Made by a program: the position numbers and the translations under genes. The notes below the pieces were generated by a model, which saw only the letters and a list, made by a program, of their open reading frames with translations, was not told where the DNA came from and did no database searches. A DNA stretch of 64,000 bases. It comes from Herbidospora cretacea. Lineage in GTDB: Bacteria > Actinomycetota > Actinomycetes > Streptosporangiales > Streptosporangiaceae. Positions 26,366 to 36,738 of this stretch are shown here, one piece after another. Within the stretch, counting starts at the first letter, position 1. The number at the start of each line of letters is the position of its first letter. The DNA lies in the NCBI RefSeq assembly GCF_001570605.1, contig NZ_BBXG01000023.1, forward strand, positions 1-64,000, written 5' to 3'.

Positions 26366-26658
26366 GGATGTCCCTTTCACCTGGCCATGGCTGCCGGGGC
26401 CGGAGGCCTTCCGGCCGCTGCCAGCCTTTTATGAAGCGGCCAAACGCCGCATTGCCGCGGGAGCGCTCACGCGATTCGGAATGTAAACCGGGGATTTCCG
26501 GGTGCCCAGGTCACGGCGGCCGGATGCGGCTTTTGCCCAGGTGGGGGATGAATCATTCATCGGAAGCTGGGGCTGCGGGTGACCGCGCGGGTTTGGGTGA
26601 TCCGCCGCCTGCCTAGACTGAGGGACGTCAGGGACGACCCTTAGCGCAAGGTGCTGAA
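26366..26658. other. Intergenic region between LPMO and ispG starts
   Basis: This 293-bp divergent spacer is less GC-rich than the flanking genes. It should hold promoters for both genes. AAGGTG precedes the ispG ATG at good spacing. I saw no canonical dre (DasR) site here; a palindrome at 26352-26366 overlaps the LPMO start but has a shorter spacer than dre. Confidence 0.4.
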
Positions 26659-27825
<1,167 letters not shown>

Positions 27826-27915
27826 TGATTCGGTAATCCGCCACGGCGACTCGCTGTAATCGCCCCGTCACTTAGGGGAAGCTGGCCTCTGTCTTGTGAG
27901 CAGAGGAGAGAGCGC

Positions 27916-29601
27916 GTGAAGCGAGTCGTCGGGGTGGTCTCGGGTGTCACGATCCTGTCCACCGGGTTGGTGACAGCACTGATGGCGGAGCCCGAGAAGG
28001 CCGATGCCGCGCCGGCGCTGCCCCCGCAGCGGATCGTCTGGGGGCCGTGCGCCGCCACCGGCCCCAAGCTCGCCCCTCCGGCCACGCTGGCCGAGATCCT
28101 GAAGGAACTCACCGGGAACGGCGTCGGGCAGAGCATGCCGGTCCGGCGGGCCGGGACCCCCGAGTGCGCCAGCGTCCGGGTGCCGCTCGACCCGGCCCAG
28201 CCCGGCGGGCAGCAGATCACCATCGCGATGAACCGCATCAAGGGCACCGCGCCGCGCGACGGCAACCACCTGGGGCCCCTGCTGGTCAACCCCGGCGGTC
28301 CCGGGGCCTCCGGGCTGGCGCTGGCCCGCCACGTCGCGGCCTCGCTGCCGCCCGAGGTGGCCGCCCGCTACGACGTGATCGGCTTCGACCCGCGCGGCGT
28401 CGGCGCCAGCAGGCCCGCGCTGACCTGCGTCGACCCCAAGCGCTACTACGCGCCGCCGCGCCCCGACAACGTGCCGGCCGACGAGGCCGCCGAGCGGGTG
28501 CTGCTGACCCGGGCCGAGACCTACGCCGCCGGGTGCGGCAACAAGTTCGCCTGGCTGCTGCCGTACATGACCACCGAGAACGCGGCCCGCGACGTCGACG
28601 CGATCCGCCGCGCCATCGGCGAGGAGAAGATCAGCTGGCTCGGCTACTCCTACGGCACCTACCTCGGCGCGGTGTACGCCACCCTGTTCCCCGACCGGGT
28701 GCGCCGGATGGTGCTCGACAGCGTGGTCGACCCCACCAAGGTCTGGTACGCCGCCAACCTCGACCAGAACGTCGCCTTCGACGAGCGCCACCGCGACTTC
28801 CTGGAGTGGGTCTCCGACAACAACGACATCTTCCGCCTGGGCAACACCGAGGAAGAGGTCTCCTTCGCCTGGTACGGCATGCGCAAGCGCCTGGCCGAGC
28901 GCCCGGCCGGCGGCGTGGTCGGCCCCAGCGAGCTCGACGACACCTTCACCGTCGGCGGCTACAGCGACGCCGTCTGGGCCACCTTCGCCCGCGCCTTCTC
29001 CGACTACGTCCGCAAGGGCGACGTCACCGCCCTGGTGAACGCCTACCGCCAGCACGGCGAGACCGACGCCGCCGACGAGAACAACTACGCCGTCTACCTG
29101 GCCACCCAGTGCCGGGACGCCGCCTGGCCGCGCGACTGGAGCACCTGGCGGGCCGACGCCCGCCGCATCTACGCCCGGTCGCCGTTCATGACCTGGAGCA
29201 ACACCGTCTACAACCTGCCCTGCGCCTTCTGGCCGAACGCCGGGGGCACGCCGGTGAACGTCCGGGGGGCCAAGAGCTTCACCCCGGTCCTGATCCTCCA
29301 GTCGCGCCGCGACGCCGCCACGCCGCTGCGCGGGGCGCTGACCGTGCGCGACCGGTTCCCCTCGGCCCGGATGATGCTGGTCGGGGGCGGCAACCACGGG
29401 GTCAGCTTCGGCGGCAACCCCTGCGTCGACCGGCAGGTCGCGGCCTACCTGAAGGACGGCGTGCTGCCCGGGCGGCGGCGCATGGGCGGCGAGGGCGACC
29501 TCACCTGCCCCTCCTCCGACGCCCGCACGGCGACCCGGATGGCCTCCACCGGCGGAGGTAACGATCACGCGCGGTTGACCGAAGTGCTCCTCGGTCGCTG
29601 A
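27916..29601 (+). CDS. Secreted alpha/beta hydrolase, tripeptidyl aminopeptidase-like (S33)
   Basis: The 561-residue secreted enzyme of the SlpD/Tap group has an N-terminal signal peptide (VVGVVSGVTILSTGLVTAL), the oxyanion block VNPGGPGASG, the nucleophile elbow GYSYGTYLGAVYA (catalytic Ser), an acid in LQSRRDAATP and a His in GGGNHGV. Such enzymes remove N-terminal tri- or dipeptides from extracellular peptides. GTG 27916 follows a strong GAGGAGAG. It stands 90 bp after ispG. Paired Cys residues (about 38 and 76, and later) suggest disulfides. It may act with the two secreted serine proteases to recover peptides. Confidence 0.9.
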   Translation: MKRVVGVVSGVTILSTGLVTALMAEPEKADAAPALPPQRIVWGPCAATGPKLAPPATLAEILKELTGNGVGQSMPVRRAGTPECASVRVPLDPAQPGGQQITIAMNRIKGTAPRDGNHLGPLLVNPGGPGASGLALARHVAASLPPEVAARYDVIGFDPRGVGASRPALTCVDPKRYYAPPRPDNVPADEAAERVLLTRAETYAAGCGNKFAWLLPYMTTENAARDVDAIRRAIGEEKISWLGYSYGTYLGAVYATLFPDRVRRMVLDSVVDPTKVWYAANLDQNVAFDERHRDFLEWVSDNNDIFRLGNTEEEVSFAWYGMRKRLAERPAGGVVGPSELDDTFTVGGYSDAVWATFARAFSDYVRKGDVTALVNAYRQHGETDAADENNYAVYLATQCRDAAWPRDWSTWRADARRIYARSPFMTWSNTVYNLPCAFWPNAGGTPVNVRGAKSFTPVLILQSRRDAATPLRGALTVRDRFPSARMMLVGGGNHGVSFGGNPCVDRQVAAYLKDGVLPGRRRMGGEGDLTCPSSDARTATRMASTGGGNDHARLTEVLLGR

Positions 29602-29635
29602 CCAATCGGGGGGTCTGGCGTAGGCTGGGCGGGTG

Positions 29636-30478
29636 ATGCTGCGTACGTCGGCGTCGCGCGTGCTGGACGACAACGATCGTGACGAGGTGCTCCGGATCCT
29701 CGACGCCGATCCGGTCGCCAACGTCTTCGTCGCCTCCCGGGTCAGGTCGGTCGGCCTGAGTCCCTCCCGGCTGGGCGGCCAGATGTGGGGGTTCGGCCCG
29801 CGCGGCGGGCTGACCTCCCTCTGCTACGCCGGTGCCAATCTCGTGCCGGTCAACGCCTCTCGCGAGGCCGTCCACGCCTTCGCCGACCGGGCCCGCAAGC
29901 AGGGCCGCCGCTGTTCCTCGATCGTCGGGCCGTCCGTGGCGGTGGAGCACCTCTGGGAAAGACTGGAGCCCCACTGGGGCCCGGCGCGGGCGATCCGCTG
30001 GGCCCAGCCGGTCATGTCGATCAGCGCGGCGCCCCTGGTGGAGCCCGATCCGCTGGTCCGGCGGGTGCGGCCCGAGGAGTTCGGCACCGTCCTGCCCGCG
30101 TGCGTGGCGATGTTCACCGAGGAGGTCGGCGTCTCGCCCGACAACGGCGACGGCGGCGCGCTCTACCGGTCACGGGTCGCCGAGCTGATCCGCATCGGCC
30201 GCTCCTACGCCCGCGTCGACGAGGGCCGCGTGGTGTTCAAGGCCGAGATCGGGGCGGTCACCCCGCAGGCCTGCCAGATCCAGGGCGTCTGGGTCGACCC
30301 GCTCTACCGGGGGCGCGGCCACGCGTCGTCGGGCATGGCGACGGTGGTCGAGCAGGCGCTCAAGTTCTTCGCCCCCGTGGTGACCCTCTACGTGAACGAC
30401 TACAACCTCCCGGCCCGCGCGGCCTACCGCCGCGTGGGCTTCCGCGAGGTCGACACCTTCACCTCGGTGCTCTTCTAG
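29636..30478 (+). CDS. GNAT N-acetyltransferase with N-terminal DUF4081-like domain
   Basis: The 280-residue protein has an N-terminal region (about 1-120, ANVFVASRVRSVGLSP) seen in actinomycete GNAT proteins commonly encoded near ispG, and a C-terminal GNAT domain (about 130-280). The acetyl-CoA loop is IQGVWVDPLYRGRGHA, followed by YVNDYNLPARAAYRRVGF. The substrate is unknown. Its presence here suggests this is the ancestral dxr/ispG locus rather than a spare copy. ATG 29636 directly follows an in-frame GTG at 29633. The stop shares CTAG with the convergent DUF3037 gene. Confidence 0.88.
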   Translation: MLRTSASRVLDDNDRDEVLRILDADPVANVFVASRVRSVGLSPSRLGGQMWGFGPRGGLTSLCYAGANLVPVNASREAVHAFADRARKQGRRCSSIVGPSVAVEHLWERLEPHWGPARAIRWAQPVMSISAAPLVEPDPLVRRVRPEEFGTVLPACVAMFTEEVGVSPDNGDGGALYRSRVAELIRIGRSYARVDEGRVVFKAEIGAVTPQACQIQGVWVDPLYRGRGHASSGMATVVEQALKFFAPVVTLYVNDYNLPARAAYRRVGFREVDTFTSVLF

Positions 30479-30852
30479 ATTCTGACGAGCCGGTCGAGCA
30501 GCCGGATCAAGGATTCCTCCGGATCCTCCGTGAGACCCGCGTGGACCGGGCCGGTGCGCACGATGGTCGAGCGTGGCGCGGTCAGCCAGCGGAACCTGCT
30601 GCCCAGCGGCTCTTGGTGGAGGGGGCCGTCTTCGGCCGAACAGCTCAGCTCATAGGCCGTCAGCGAGTGCAGCACCCCGGGCAGGTTCGCCGACGGGCAC
30701 AGGGTCTGGAGGCGGGCGGCGTCGAGATCGGTGCGGGCGCAGAGGTAGTCCCTCGGCTGGCAGTAGACGATCACGCCGGCGTTGATCAGTTCGCCGCGCT
30801 CGATGTCCGGGACGACCTGGATCAGCGCGTACTCGTAGACGTCGCGGGTCAT
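30475..30852 (-). CDS. DUF3037 family protein
   Basis: The 125-residue protein begins MTRDVYEYALIQVVPDIERGE and contains NAGVIVYCQPRDYLCART, the conserved core of the DUF3037 family. Its ATG overlaps the stop of the HipA-like kinase gene by ATGA, so the two are translationally coupled. DUF3037 proteins are typically encoded right after HipA-like kinases; the biochemical role is not known. The C-terminal half is helical with a short EDPEESLIRLLDRLV end. It shares CTAG with the convergent GNAT gene. The conserved pairing makes the family call firm. Confidence 0.85.
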   Translation of the reverse strand: MTRDVYEYALIQVVPDIERGELINAGVIVYCQPRDYLCARTDLDAARLQTLCPSANLPGVLHSLTAYELSCSAEDGPLHQEPLGSRFRWLTAPRSTIVRTGPVHAGLTEDPEESLIRLLDRLVRI

Positions 30853-31607
30853 GAGCGCCAGAATCCGCCGATCGTGTTGGTCCGCACGGGAGTCTTGGGT
30901 GCCGCGGTCAGGTCGGGATACCAGGCCGTCGAGGCGGCTCTCGTCAGCAGGTGGTCGACGTAGGCGTCGCGGGAGTCCTCGCCCAGCCACTCGCCGGGGA
31001 CCTGGGCCACGGCATGGCGCAGCAGATCGCCGGTCACCTCCGACGGCACCAGCTCGGTCGCGAAGCGGGTCATGATGTGGTCGCTCGCGTCGAAGGGCCG
31101 CAGCGGGTCGGCTCTGGGCCAGTTGTGGTGGAACCAGAGGGCAGCGCCGTGGTCGATCAGCCAGATGGCGTCGTGCCAGACCAGCAGGTTGGGGTTGCGC
31201 CACGAGCGGTCGACGTTGTGGATCAGGCCGTCGAACCAGATCAGCCGCCCCGCGAACTCGGGGTCGGGGTTCCAGACCGGCGGGTCGAAGCCCAGCGCCC
31301 CGGGCAGGAAGTCGATGGCCAGGTTGTCGCCCGCGCTGGCGTTGAGGAGGTCCTGGATCTCCTCGTCGGGCTCGCGACGGCCGAGCTGGGGATCGAGGTC
31401 GATCACCTTCAGGTCGGGGGTGGCGAAGCCCAGGCCACGGGCGAGCTCGGCGCAGATCACCTCGGCGACCAGCACCCGGCGGCCCTGCCCGGCGCCCCGG
31501 AACTTGACGACGTGGGTGCCGAGGTCGTCGGCCTCCATCACACCGGGCAGCGAGCCGCCCTCGCGCAGCGGTGTGACGTAACGCGTCGCCGTGATCCGTT
31601 CCAGCAC
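30849..31607 (-). CDS. HipA-like kinase family protein
   Basis: The 252-residue protein is a short HipA-fold kinase. Recognisable parts are the ATP-lobe GTHVVKFRGAGQGRRVLVAE (Lys for ATP), the catalytic-loop-like DGLIHNVDRSWRNPNLLVW (candidate catalytic Asp and metal Asn) and LIDHGAALWF, which matches the DFG-equivalent Asp. It lacks the N-terminal HipA extension and no HipB-type HTH gene precedes it, so it is not a classical HipBA toxin-antitoxin. The partner is the DUF3037 protein, coupled by ATGA. GTG at 31607 is the start. The function of the pair is unknown. Confidence 0.84.
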   Translation of the reverse strand: MLERITATRYVTPLREGGSLPGVMEADDLGTHVVKFRGAGQGRRVLVAEVICAELARGLGFATPDLKVIDLDPQLGRREPDEEIQDLLNASAGDNLAIDFLPGALGFDPPVWNPDPEFAGRLIWFDGLIHNVDRSWRNPNLLVWHDAIWLIDHGAALWFHHNWPRADPLRPFDASDHIMTRFATELVPSEVTGDLLRHAVAQVPGEWLGEDSRDAYVDHLLTRAASTAWYPDLTAAPKTPVRTNTIGGFWRS

Positions 31608-31673
31608 GCCGGACAGGGTAGCGGACGGGCGGCCGCAAGGGAGACGGGCGCCCAGGGGGTGGTCAGCCGGGTG

Positions 31674-33002
31674 TCACCGGTCCTGCGGCCGGTCGTGGGC
31701 GGGGATCCACCACATCCGGCCGTCGGACACCTCGTGGTAGACGTCGAGCAGGTCGCAGCCGGTGACCTTGCTGCGGGACTCGGCGGCGGCCCAGGCGTAG
31801 ACGCCCCGGGCCATCGCGCCGCGTTCCTGCTGGACGCGGAGGGCGTACACCCTCGCTCTGATCTCGTGGATCTTGTGGTCGTCGGGCTCCGCCTGGACGG
31901 CGAGCTCGGCCAGCTGGCAGGCCAGCCGGAGATCGCCCTCCGCCGCGGCGACCACCGCGCGCCCCGCCACGGTCCCGGCGCCCGCCGCCAGGTCGGCGAT
32001 GGCCCTGGCGAAGACGGCGTCCGGGGCGGGCTTGAGGCTCGCCGGGTTGCCGTCGTGCCAGCCGCCGTGCAGGCGCCAGATGTTGCGCACGATGAACTCG
32101 GGCTCGTCGTAGTAGGGCTGCAGGTAGGGGCGCTGCGACAACTCCAGCGGTGGCTTCACGGTGTGCAGGATCTCGTCGAGGCGCGCGCCCGCGTTCATCA
32201 GGTCGAGCGTCTGCTCGACCAGACTGTCGAGGTAGTCGGCCGTGTCGATCAGGGCCCGGCGCACCCGCAGCGCGCCGGTGATCGGCAGGCCGTGGCCGGG
32301 CAGCAGGATCTCCGCGTCGAGTGTGGCCATCGTCCGCAGCGCGACGGCCCACTCGTCGGGGTAGCGCTGCACCCGCTGCGGGTTCCCGGCGCTGGGGGTC
32401 ACCCAGACGAACAGGTCGCCGGTCAGCAGGATGTTCCGTTCGGGGATGTGCGCCCACGTCGCGTCGTCGGTCTCGCCGCGCGCGTGGTGGAGCTCGAAGG
32501 TGACGTCGTCGAGCGTCAGCGTCAGCCGGTCCTGGTAGGTCAGGTCGGGCACCCGGTAGGTCGTCGGCCACTGGGTGTGGCCGAACCCGAACTGGCGCTG
32601 GTTGATGACCGCGTTGTAGCCGGCGGTCCGTGCGTATCGGGCGAACCGGTTCGCCACGCCCTCATGTGCGACGACGATGGGCCGCGTCCCCTGCTCGTCG
32701 TCGAAGCACTCCATTCCCCCCACATGGTCGAAGTGCCCATGAGAAAAGACGGCGTAGCGAACCGGTTCCTCCGACCAGGCCCGGATGGCCTGGTGCATGG
32801 CAGGGGCGTCGATGGCGTTGCCCGTGTCGAACAGCGCCAGCCCGGTCTCACCCTTGATCGCGTAGACGTTGCCGAACGCGGGCCACATGGCCACGCCCTC
32901 GGCGACCTCCTGCACGCCGTCGGCCCGGAGCTCGGCGAGGGGCACCTCGTGCGCCCGCACCGCTCCGCGCCAGACCTTGTCGGCGTACTCCAGGATCCCC
33001 AT
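31674..33002 (-). CDS. Alkyl-sulfatase-like MBL-fold hydrolase
   Basis: The 442-residue cytoplasmic protein has the metallo-beta-lactamase zinc motif HGHFDHVGG (about 88-96), further ligands in HARGETDD and LLPGHG, and an alkyl-sulfatase dimerisation region with RNIWRLHGGWHDGNPASLKP. It resembles SdsA1/BDS1-like alkyl sulfatases but has no secretion signal and lacks the C-terminal SCP2-like domain, so the substrate may be another alkyl ester or sulfate. ATG 33002 is followed by GILEYADKVWRGAVR. The start is 48 bp downstream of the LAL regulator's stop; co-transcription is likely but not certain. Confidence 0.88.
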   Translation of the reverse strand: MGILEYADKVWRGAVRAHEVPLAELRADGVQEVAEGVAMWPAFGNVYAIKGETGLALFDTGNAIDAPAMHQAIRAWSEEPVRYAVFSHGHFDHVGGMECFDDEQGTRPIVVAHEGVANRFARYARTAGYNAVINQRQFGFGHTQWPTTYRVPDLTYQDRLTLTLDDVTFELHHARGETDDATWAHIPERNILLTGDLFVWVTPSAGNPQRVQRYPDEWAVALRTMATLDAEILLPGHGLPITGALRVRRALIDTADYLDSLVEQTLDLMNAGARLDEILHTVKPPLELSQRPYLQPYYDEPEFIVRNIWRLHGGWHDGNPASLKPAPDAVFARAIADLAAGAGTVAGRAVVAAAEGDLRLACQLAELAVQAEPDDHKIHEIRARVYALRVQQERGAMARGVYAWAAAESRSKVTGCDLLDVYHEVSDGRMWWIPAHDRPQDR

Positions 33003-33050
33003 GGAGCAGATCCTGGCGTGCTGACTTCGTTTGTCGCAGTAGGGAGCTCC

Positions 33051-35688
33051 CTACAGCTCCCCGCGCTCCACGGCCAGGGCCACTTCGAGGCGCGAGCGCA
33101 GGCCGGTCTTGGCGTAGACGCGGCTCAGGTAGACCTCGACGGTCTTGCGGCTGTAGTGCAGCTCGTCGGCGATCTGCGGGTTGGAGCGGCCCTCGGCGAC
33201 GAGTTCGATGACGCGGCGTTCGGCCTGGGTGAGGGTGGCGCTGGGCGCGGGCGCGATCCCGGCCTCGCGCATGTGCTGGAGCGTGCGGTCGCGCCACGGG
33301 ACCGCGCCGAGCGCGGTGAACGCGGTGTGCGCTTTAGCGAGCTGCGCCGGGTCGGCGTACAGACCCAGCAGGAGGCGGGCGCGGGCCTCCTCGTAAGGGA
33401 GGCCGCGGGCCTTCTCCAGCGCCGCCTGCGCCCGGTCGGCGTCGCCGAAGGCCCAGGCCATGCCGAGGTCGGCGGCCATCTTCGTGCGCGGGGTGCCGTT
33501 GCGGGCGGCCTCGTCGAGCCGTTCGGCGGCGGGCCGGCCGCCGACCTCGTCGCCCGCGACGGCGTGCCAGAGGACCTCGACCGCCAGCGCCCGGTGGAGG
33601 ACCTCGGGCACCTCGGTGGCCTTGGCCCGCTCGATCGAGCGCAGCGAGGCGGCCCGGTCGCCGGTGCCGAGGAAGAGCCGGGCGTTGTACATGTGGCGCA
33701 GGCCCTCCTGGGTCGCGCTCGCCGGGGGCGCGTCGGCCAGGATCGCCCGCGCCTCGTCGTAGCGGCCCTGGTCGAGCAGGATGTCGGCCTCGACGTTGCG
33801 CAGCAGCGCGTGGTTCTCCAGCAGGCCCGCCTCGGCCAGCGGCCCGGCCGAGGCGCGGATGTCGGCCAGCGCCTTCTCCCACTCGCCGTTCAGGCGGCGG
33901 ACCACGGCGGTGGTGCGGGCGTTCTGCCCGGCGATGTCGTGCCAGCCGAGGCCGCGGTGGATCTGCTCGGCCTCCTCCAGCAGCTTCAGCGGCCGGGCCA
34001 GCTCGCCGCCGGTCGCCAGCACGTGGGCGGCCGACTCCAGCGCGGCCAGTCGCGCGCCCGGCGGCATCGCGGCGGCGAACGTCAGCAGGAACGACACCGC
34101 CCGTTCGGTCTGCGGCCAGTCGCCCTCGACCAGCGCCCACATGGCCAGCGCGCCGGCCGTGATGGCACGGTCTTCGGGCGGGCAGCTCGCCAGGCCCGCC
34201 CACGCGAGGCGCGCGGCGTCCTGCGGCGGGCGGCGCAGCTCGGCCAGCAGCAGCGCCCGCTGGGCCTGCATCGCGGTCGGGTCGTCGGCCCGGGGGAGCT
34301 GCCTGTCCAGGATGGCGAGTGCGACGTCGTACCAGCCCATGGCATGGGCGGCGCCGGCGGCGACATAGGAGGTCCGGGTGTGGCGGCGGCCCGGGGGCAG
34401 CAGCGCGAGCGCCCGCTGCGCGGAGTTCAGCGCCAGCGCCGGGCGCGAGCCCTTCCAGTAGGAGAGGGCCTGCAGCGCCAGCAGGCCGCCCTTGTCCTCG
34501 GTGATCTCGGCGGCCCGGCCGAACCAGTGGGCGGCCGACAGCGGGGCGGTCCAGCGGGTCACCTCGGCGGCCCTCAGCATCGCCGTGCGGGCCTCGTCGG
34601 GGGCGCCGCCCTCAGCCATGTGGGTGGCCCATTCGAGGACCCTGCGGGCGCCGCTGAGGCCCTGCCGCTGCAGCATGGCGGCGATGCGGGCGTGCAGGCG
34701 GCGGCGTTCCCCGGCGTTGAGGTCGGCGTGCAGCGCCTCGGCCACCAGAGGATGGGCGAAGGCGTAGCCGTCGCCGGTGTCGACCAGCACCTCGTCGCGC
34801 ACCAGGGCGACCAGGGCCCGCTCGGCGGCGCGCTCGTCGAGCCCGGCGAGCTCGGCCACCGCCTCCAGGGTGCCCGGGGTGTCGATCGCGGTGGTGTCGC
34901 GGGTGCGGCCCAGTGTCGCCAGCACCCGCGCCAGGTCGCGGCCCGCCTTGTCGCGCTGGAAGATGCGGCTCAGGATCGCGCCCCGGCGCGCGCCCGGGTC
35001 GGGGGAGCGGACCGCCCCGCCCTGGACGAGCGAGAGCACCGCCTCCTGCACGAACCAGGGGTTGCCCTGGCTGTCGGCCAGCACCCGGTCGAGCATGCTG
35101 TCGCTGGGCGCCCGGTCGAGCAGCGACGCGATCAGGTCGCCGACCTCGGCGCGGGACAGCGGGTCGAGCGTCACCGCCATGTCGACGTCGAGCGCCGGGG
35201 GCCGCCGCCCGGTCATCACGATCGCCAGACCCGGGCAGCCGCGCGGCAGCGACTTGAGCAGCCGGATCGTGTCGGCGTCGGCGTGGTGCACGTCGTCGAT
35301 GGCCAGCAGGGTGCGCCCCGGTAAGTCGGCGAGCAGCTGGGCGGCCAGCGCTCCCGGCGCGGCCACCGGGTGACCCGCCTGATGTCCCAGCGCGGCCCGG
35401 TCGATGGCGTCGTAGAGCTCCCAGAGGCGCTGCTGCGCCCTCGGCTCGCGGCCGAGCGACTCCAGGGCGTCGACCAGCGGCGCGTAGGCCAGACCCTCGT
35501 CGAGCTCGCGGGCCCGGCCCTTGAGCACGCGGAAACCCGCCGCCTGCGACGTCAGCTCACCCAGCAGGTGGGTCTTGCCGAGACCCGCGGCACCGGTGAT
35601 CAGAATGGTGCGCGGCGTTTCCCGCAGAGCCGATTCCAGCTCACGCAGGAGCTGGACACGGCCGAGGCCCCTGTTGACGGGACGTCAC
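33051..35688 (-). CDS. LAL-type LuxR regulator with disrupted start
   Basis: A large ATP-binding regulator of the LuxR family. The Walker A motif ITGAAGLGKT lies near 35574-35600, followed by LLAIDDVHHAD (Walker B), a long TPR-like helical middle, and a C-terminal LuxR HTH (QIADELHYSRKTVEVYLSRV) ending 33051. The frame is open from 35684 but contains no ATG, GTG or TTG before Walker A. A GTG at 35688 in the neighbouring frame would give MTSRQQG and joins LGRVQLLREL if one base is removed from the GGGGCC run near 35665-35670. The first in-frame GTG, 35528, would lose Walker A. It may regulate the downstream MBL gene. Confidence 0.8.
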
Positions 35689-35859
35689 CCCCTTCACGTG
35701 CGTCACAGAACTGACGCGGTGATGTGGTTGCACGTTCACCCGAGATGTGCAGAAATCGTAGATTGCCATGGCGGTCGTGACCAGAGCGACGGCCTCACTG
35801 TCAGATTCGGCGATTAGTGACATGGCGGACGGGGCGCGCCGGAACGTACATGTCGAGAC

Positions 35860-36738
35860 GTGGCTTTCACCGATGAGCAGCTCGGCCTGGCCGCCGTGGT
35901 CCGGGCCGCCCTTTCCCCGTTACCGAAGGACGTGCGGCTTCCCGGGTGGGACGCCCTGACGGCGACCGGTTTCCTCGGCTGCCTGGTGCCCGTGGAATCG
36001 GGCGGGCTGGGACTGCGGTTCGCCGACACGGTGCCGGCGTTCGCCGAGACCGGCCGGGTCGCGCTGCCGGGTCCGCTGGTGGAGACGTGCGTGCTCGGCC
36101 CGCTGCTGCTGCCCGAGCGCTTCCACGGCCCCATCGCCCGCGGCGAGGTGCGGGTCTCGGCCCGCATCGGCGACACCGTGTACGCCCCCGACGCCGACGC
36201 CGCCGACCTCCTCGTGGCCGAACGCCCCGGCGGCCTCCTGGAGGCCGTTCCCTCCTCTTCTGTACGGCTCACGCCGAGCCCCGGCCTCGACCCGCACCGC
36301 CGCCTGTTCAGCGTGTCGATCGAGCACCCCGGCATCCCCCTGGGCACCCGCACCGCCGCCCTGCCCGCCCTGCGGATCGCGACGGTCGCGGTGGCCGCGC
36401 AGCTCGTGGGCCTCGCCCGGCACCTGTGCGCCGCCACCGGCCTGCCCACGGGCGGGGCCGACTGCGCGGGCTCTCTCGTGTACGAGGCCGCAGTCATCGC
36501 CGGCGACCACGAGTCCAGGACCGAGAGCGAGGTCGTCAGGGCGGTCAGCGCCGCCAAGGCCGCGGCGGGAGAGGCGGCGGCCGAGGCGGCCCACGCGATC
36601 CTGCGGCAGGGAACGCGTGGGCACGACCTCTGGGTCGCGAGGGTGTGGTCACTCGGGTCGGCGTACGGGGACACCGGTCTGCACCGGGCGCGGCTGCGCG
36701 CCGCGAGCCTGGGGAACCCGGAGCTCTACCGCCGGTGA
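35860..36738 (+). CDS. Short acyl-CoA dehydrogenase family protein
   Basis: This 292-residue protein resembles a reduced acyl-CoA dehydrogenase. The N-terminal helical part includes [20 protein letters not shown] and the middle [12 protein letters not shown]; the C-terminal helices end [32 protein letters not shown]. The usual catalytic Glu block is not evident and total length is about 90 residues short, as in the non-catalytic or heteromeric subunits of some actinomycete ACADs. No partner ACAD gene is adjacent. GTG 35860 has no Shine-Dalgarno but TACATG sits about 8-13 bases upstream, so the mRNA may be leaderless. The 3' end overlaps the convergent CHAP gene by 13 bp. Confidence 0.75.
   Translation: MAFTDEQLGLAAVVRAALSPLPKDVRLPGWDALTATGFLGCLVPVESGGLGLRFADTVPAFAETGRVALPGPLVETCVLGPLLLPERFHGPIARGEVRVSARIGDTVYAPDADAADLLVAERPGGLLEAVPSSSVRLTPSPGLDPHRRLFSVSIEHPGIPLGTRTAALPALRIATVAVAAQLVGLARHLCAATGLPTGGADCAGSLVYEAAVIAGDHESRTESEVVRAVSAAKAAAGEAAAEAAHAILRQGTRGHDLWVARVWSLGSAYGDTGLHRARLRAASLGNPELYRR

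Noticed and set aside
26352-26366. Palindrome CGTGGTC-C-GACCACG at the LPMO start, similar to a dre site
   Set aside because: The spacer is one base shorter than dre, and the right arm overlaps the start codon and first codons. It may be chance coding.
30951-35324. 1,457-codon open frame on the plus strand
   Set aside because: It lies antisense to the HipA-like, MBL and LAL genes and has no domain; it is an effect of high-GC codon bias.
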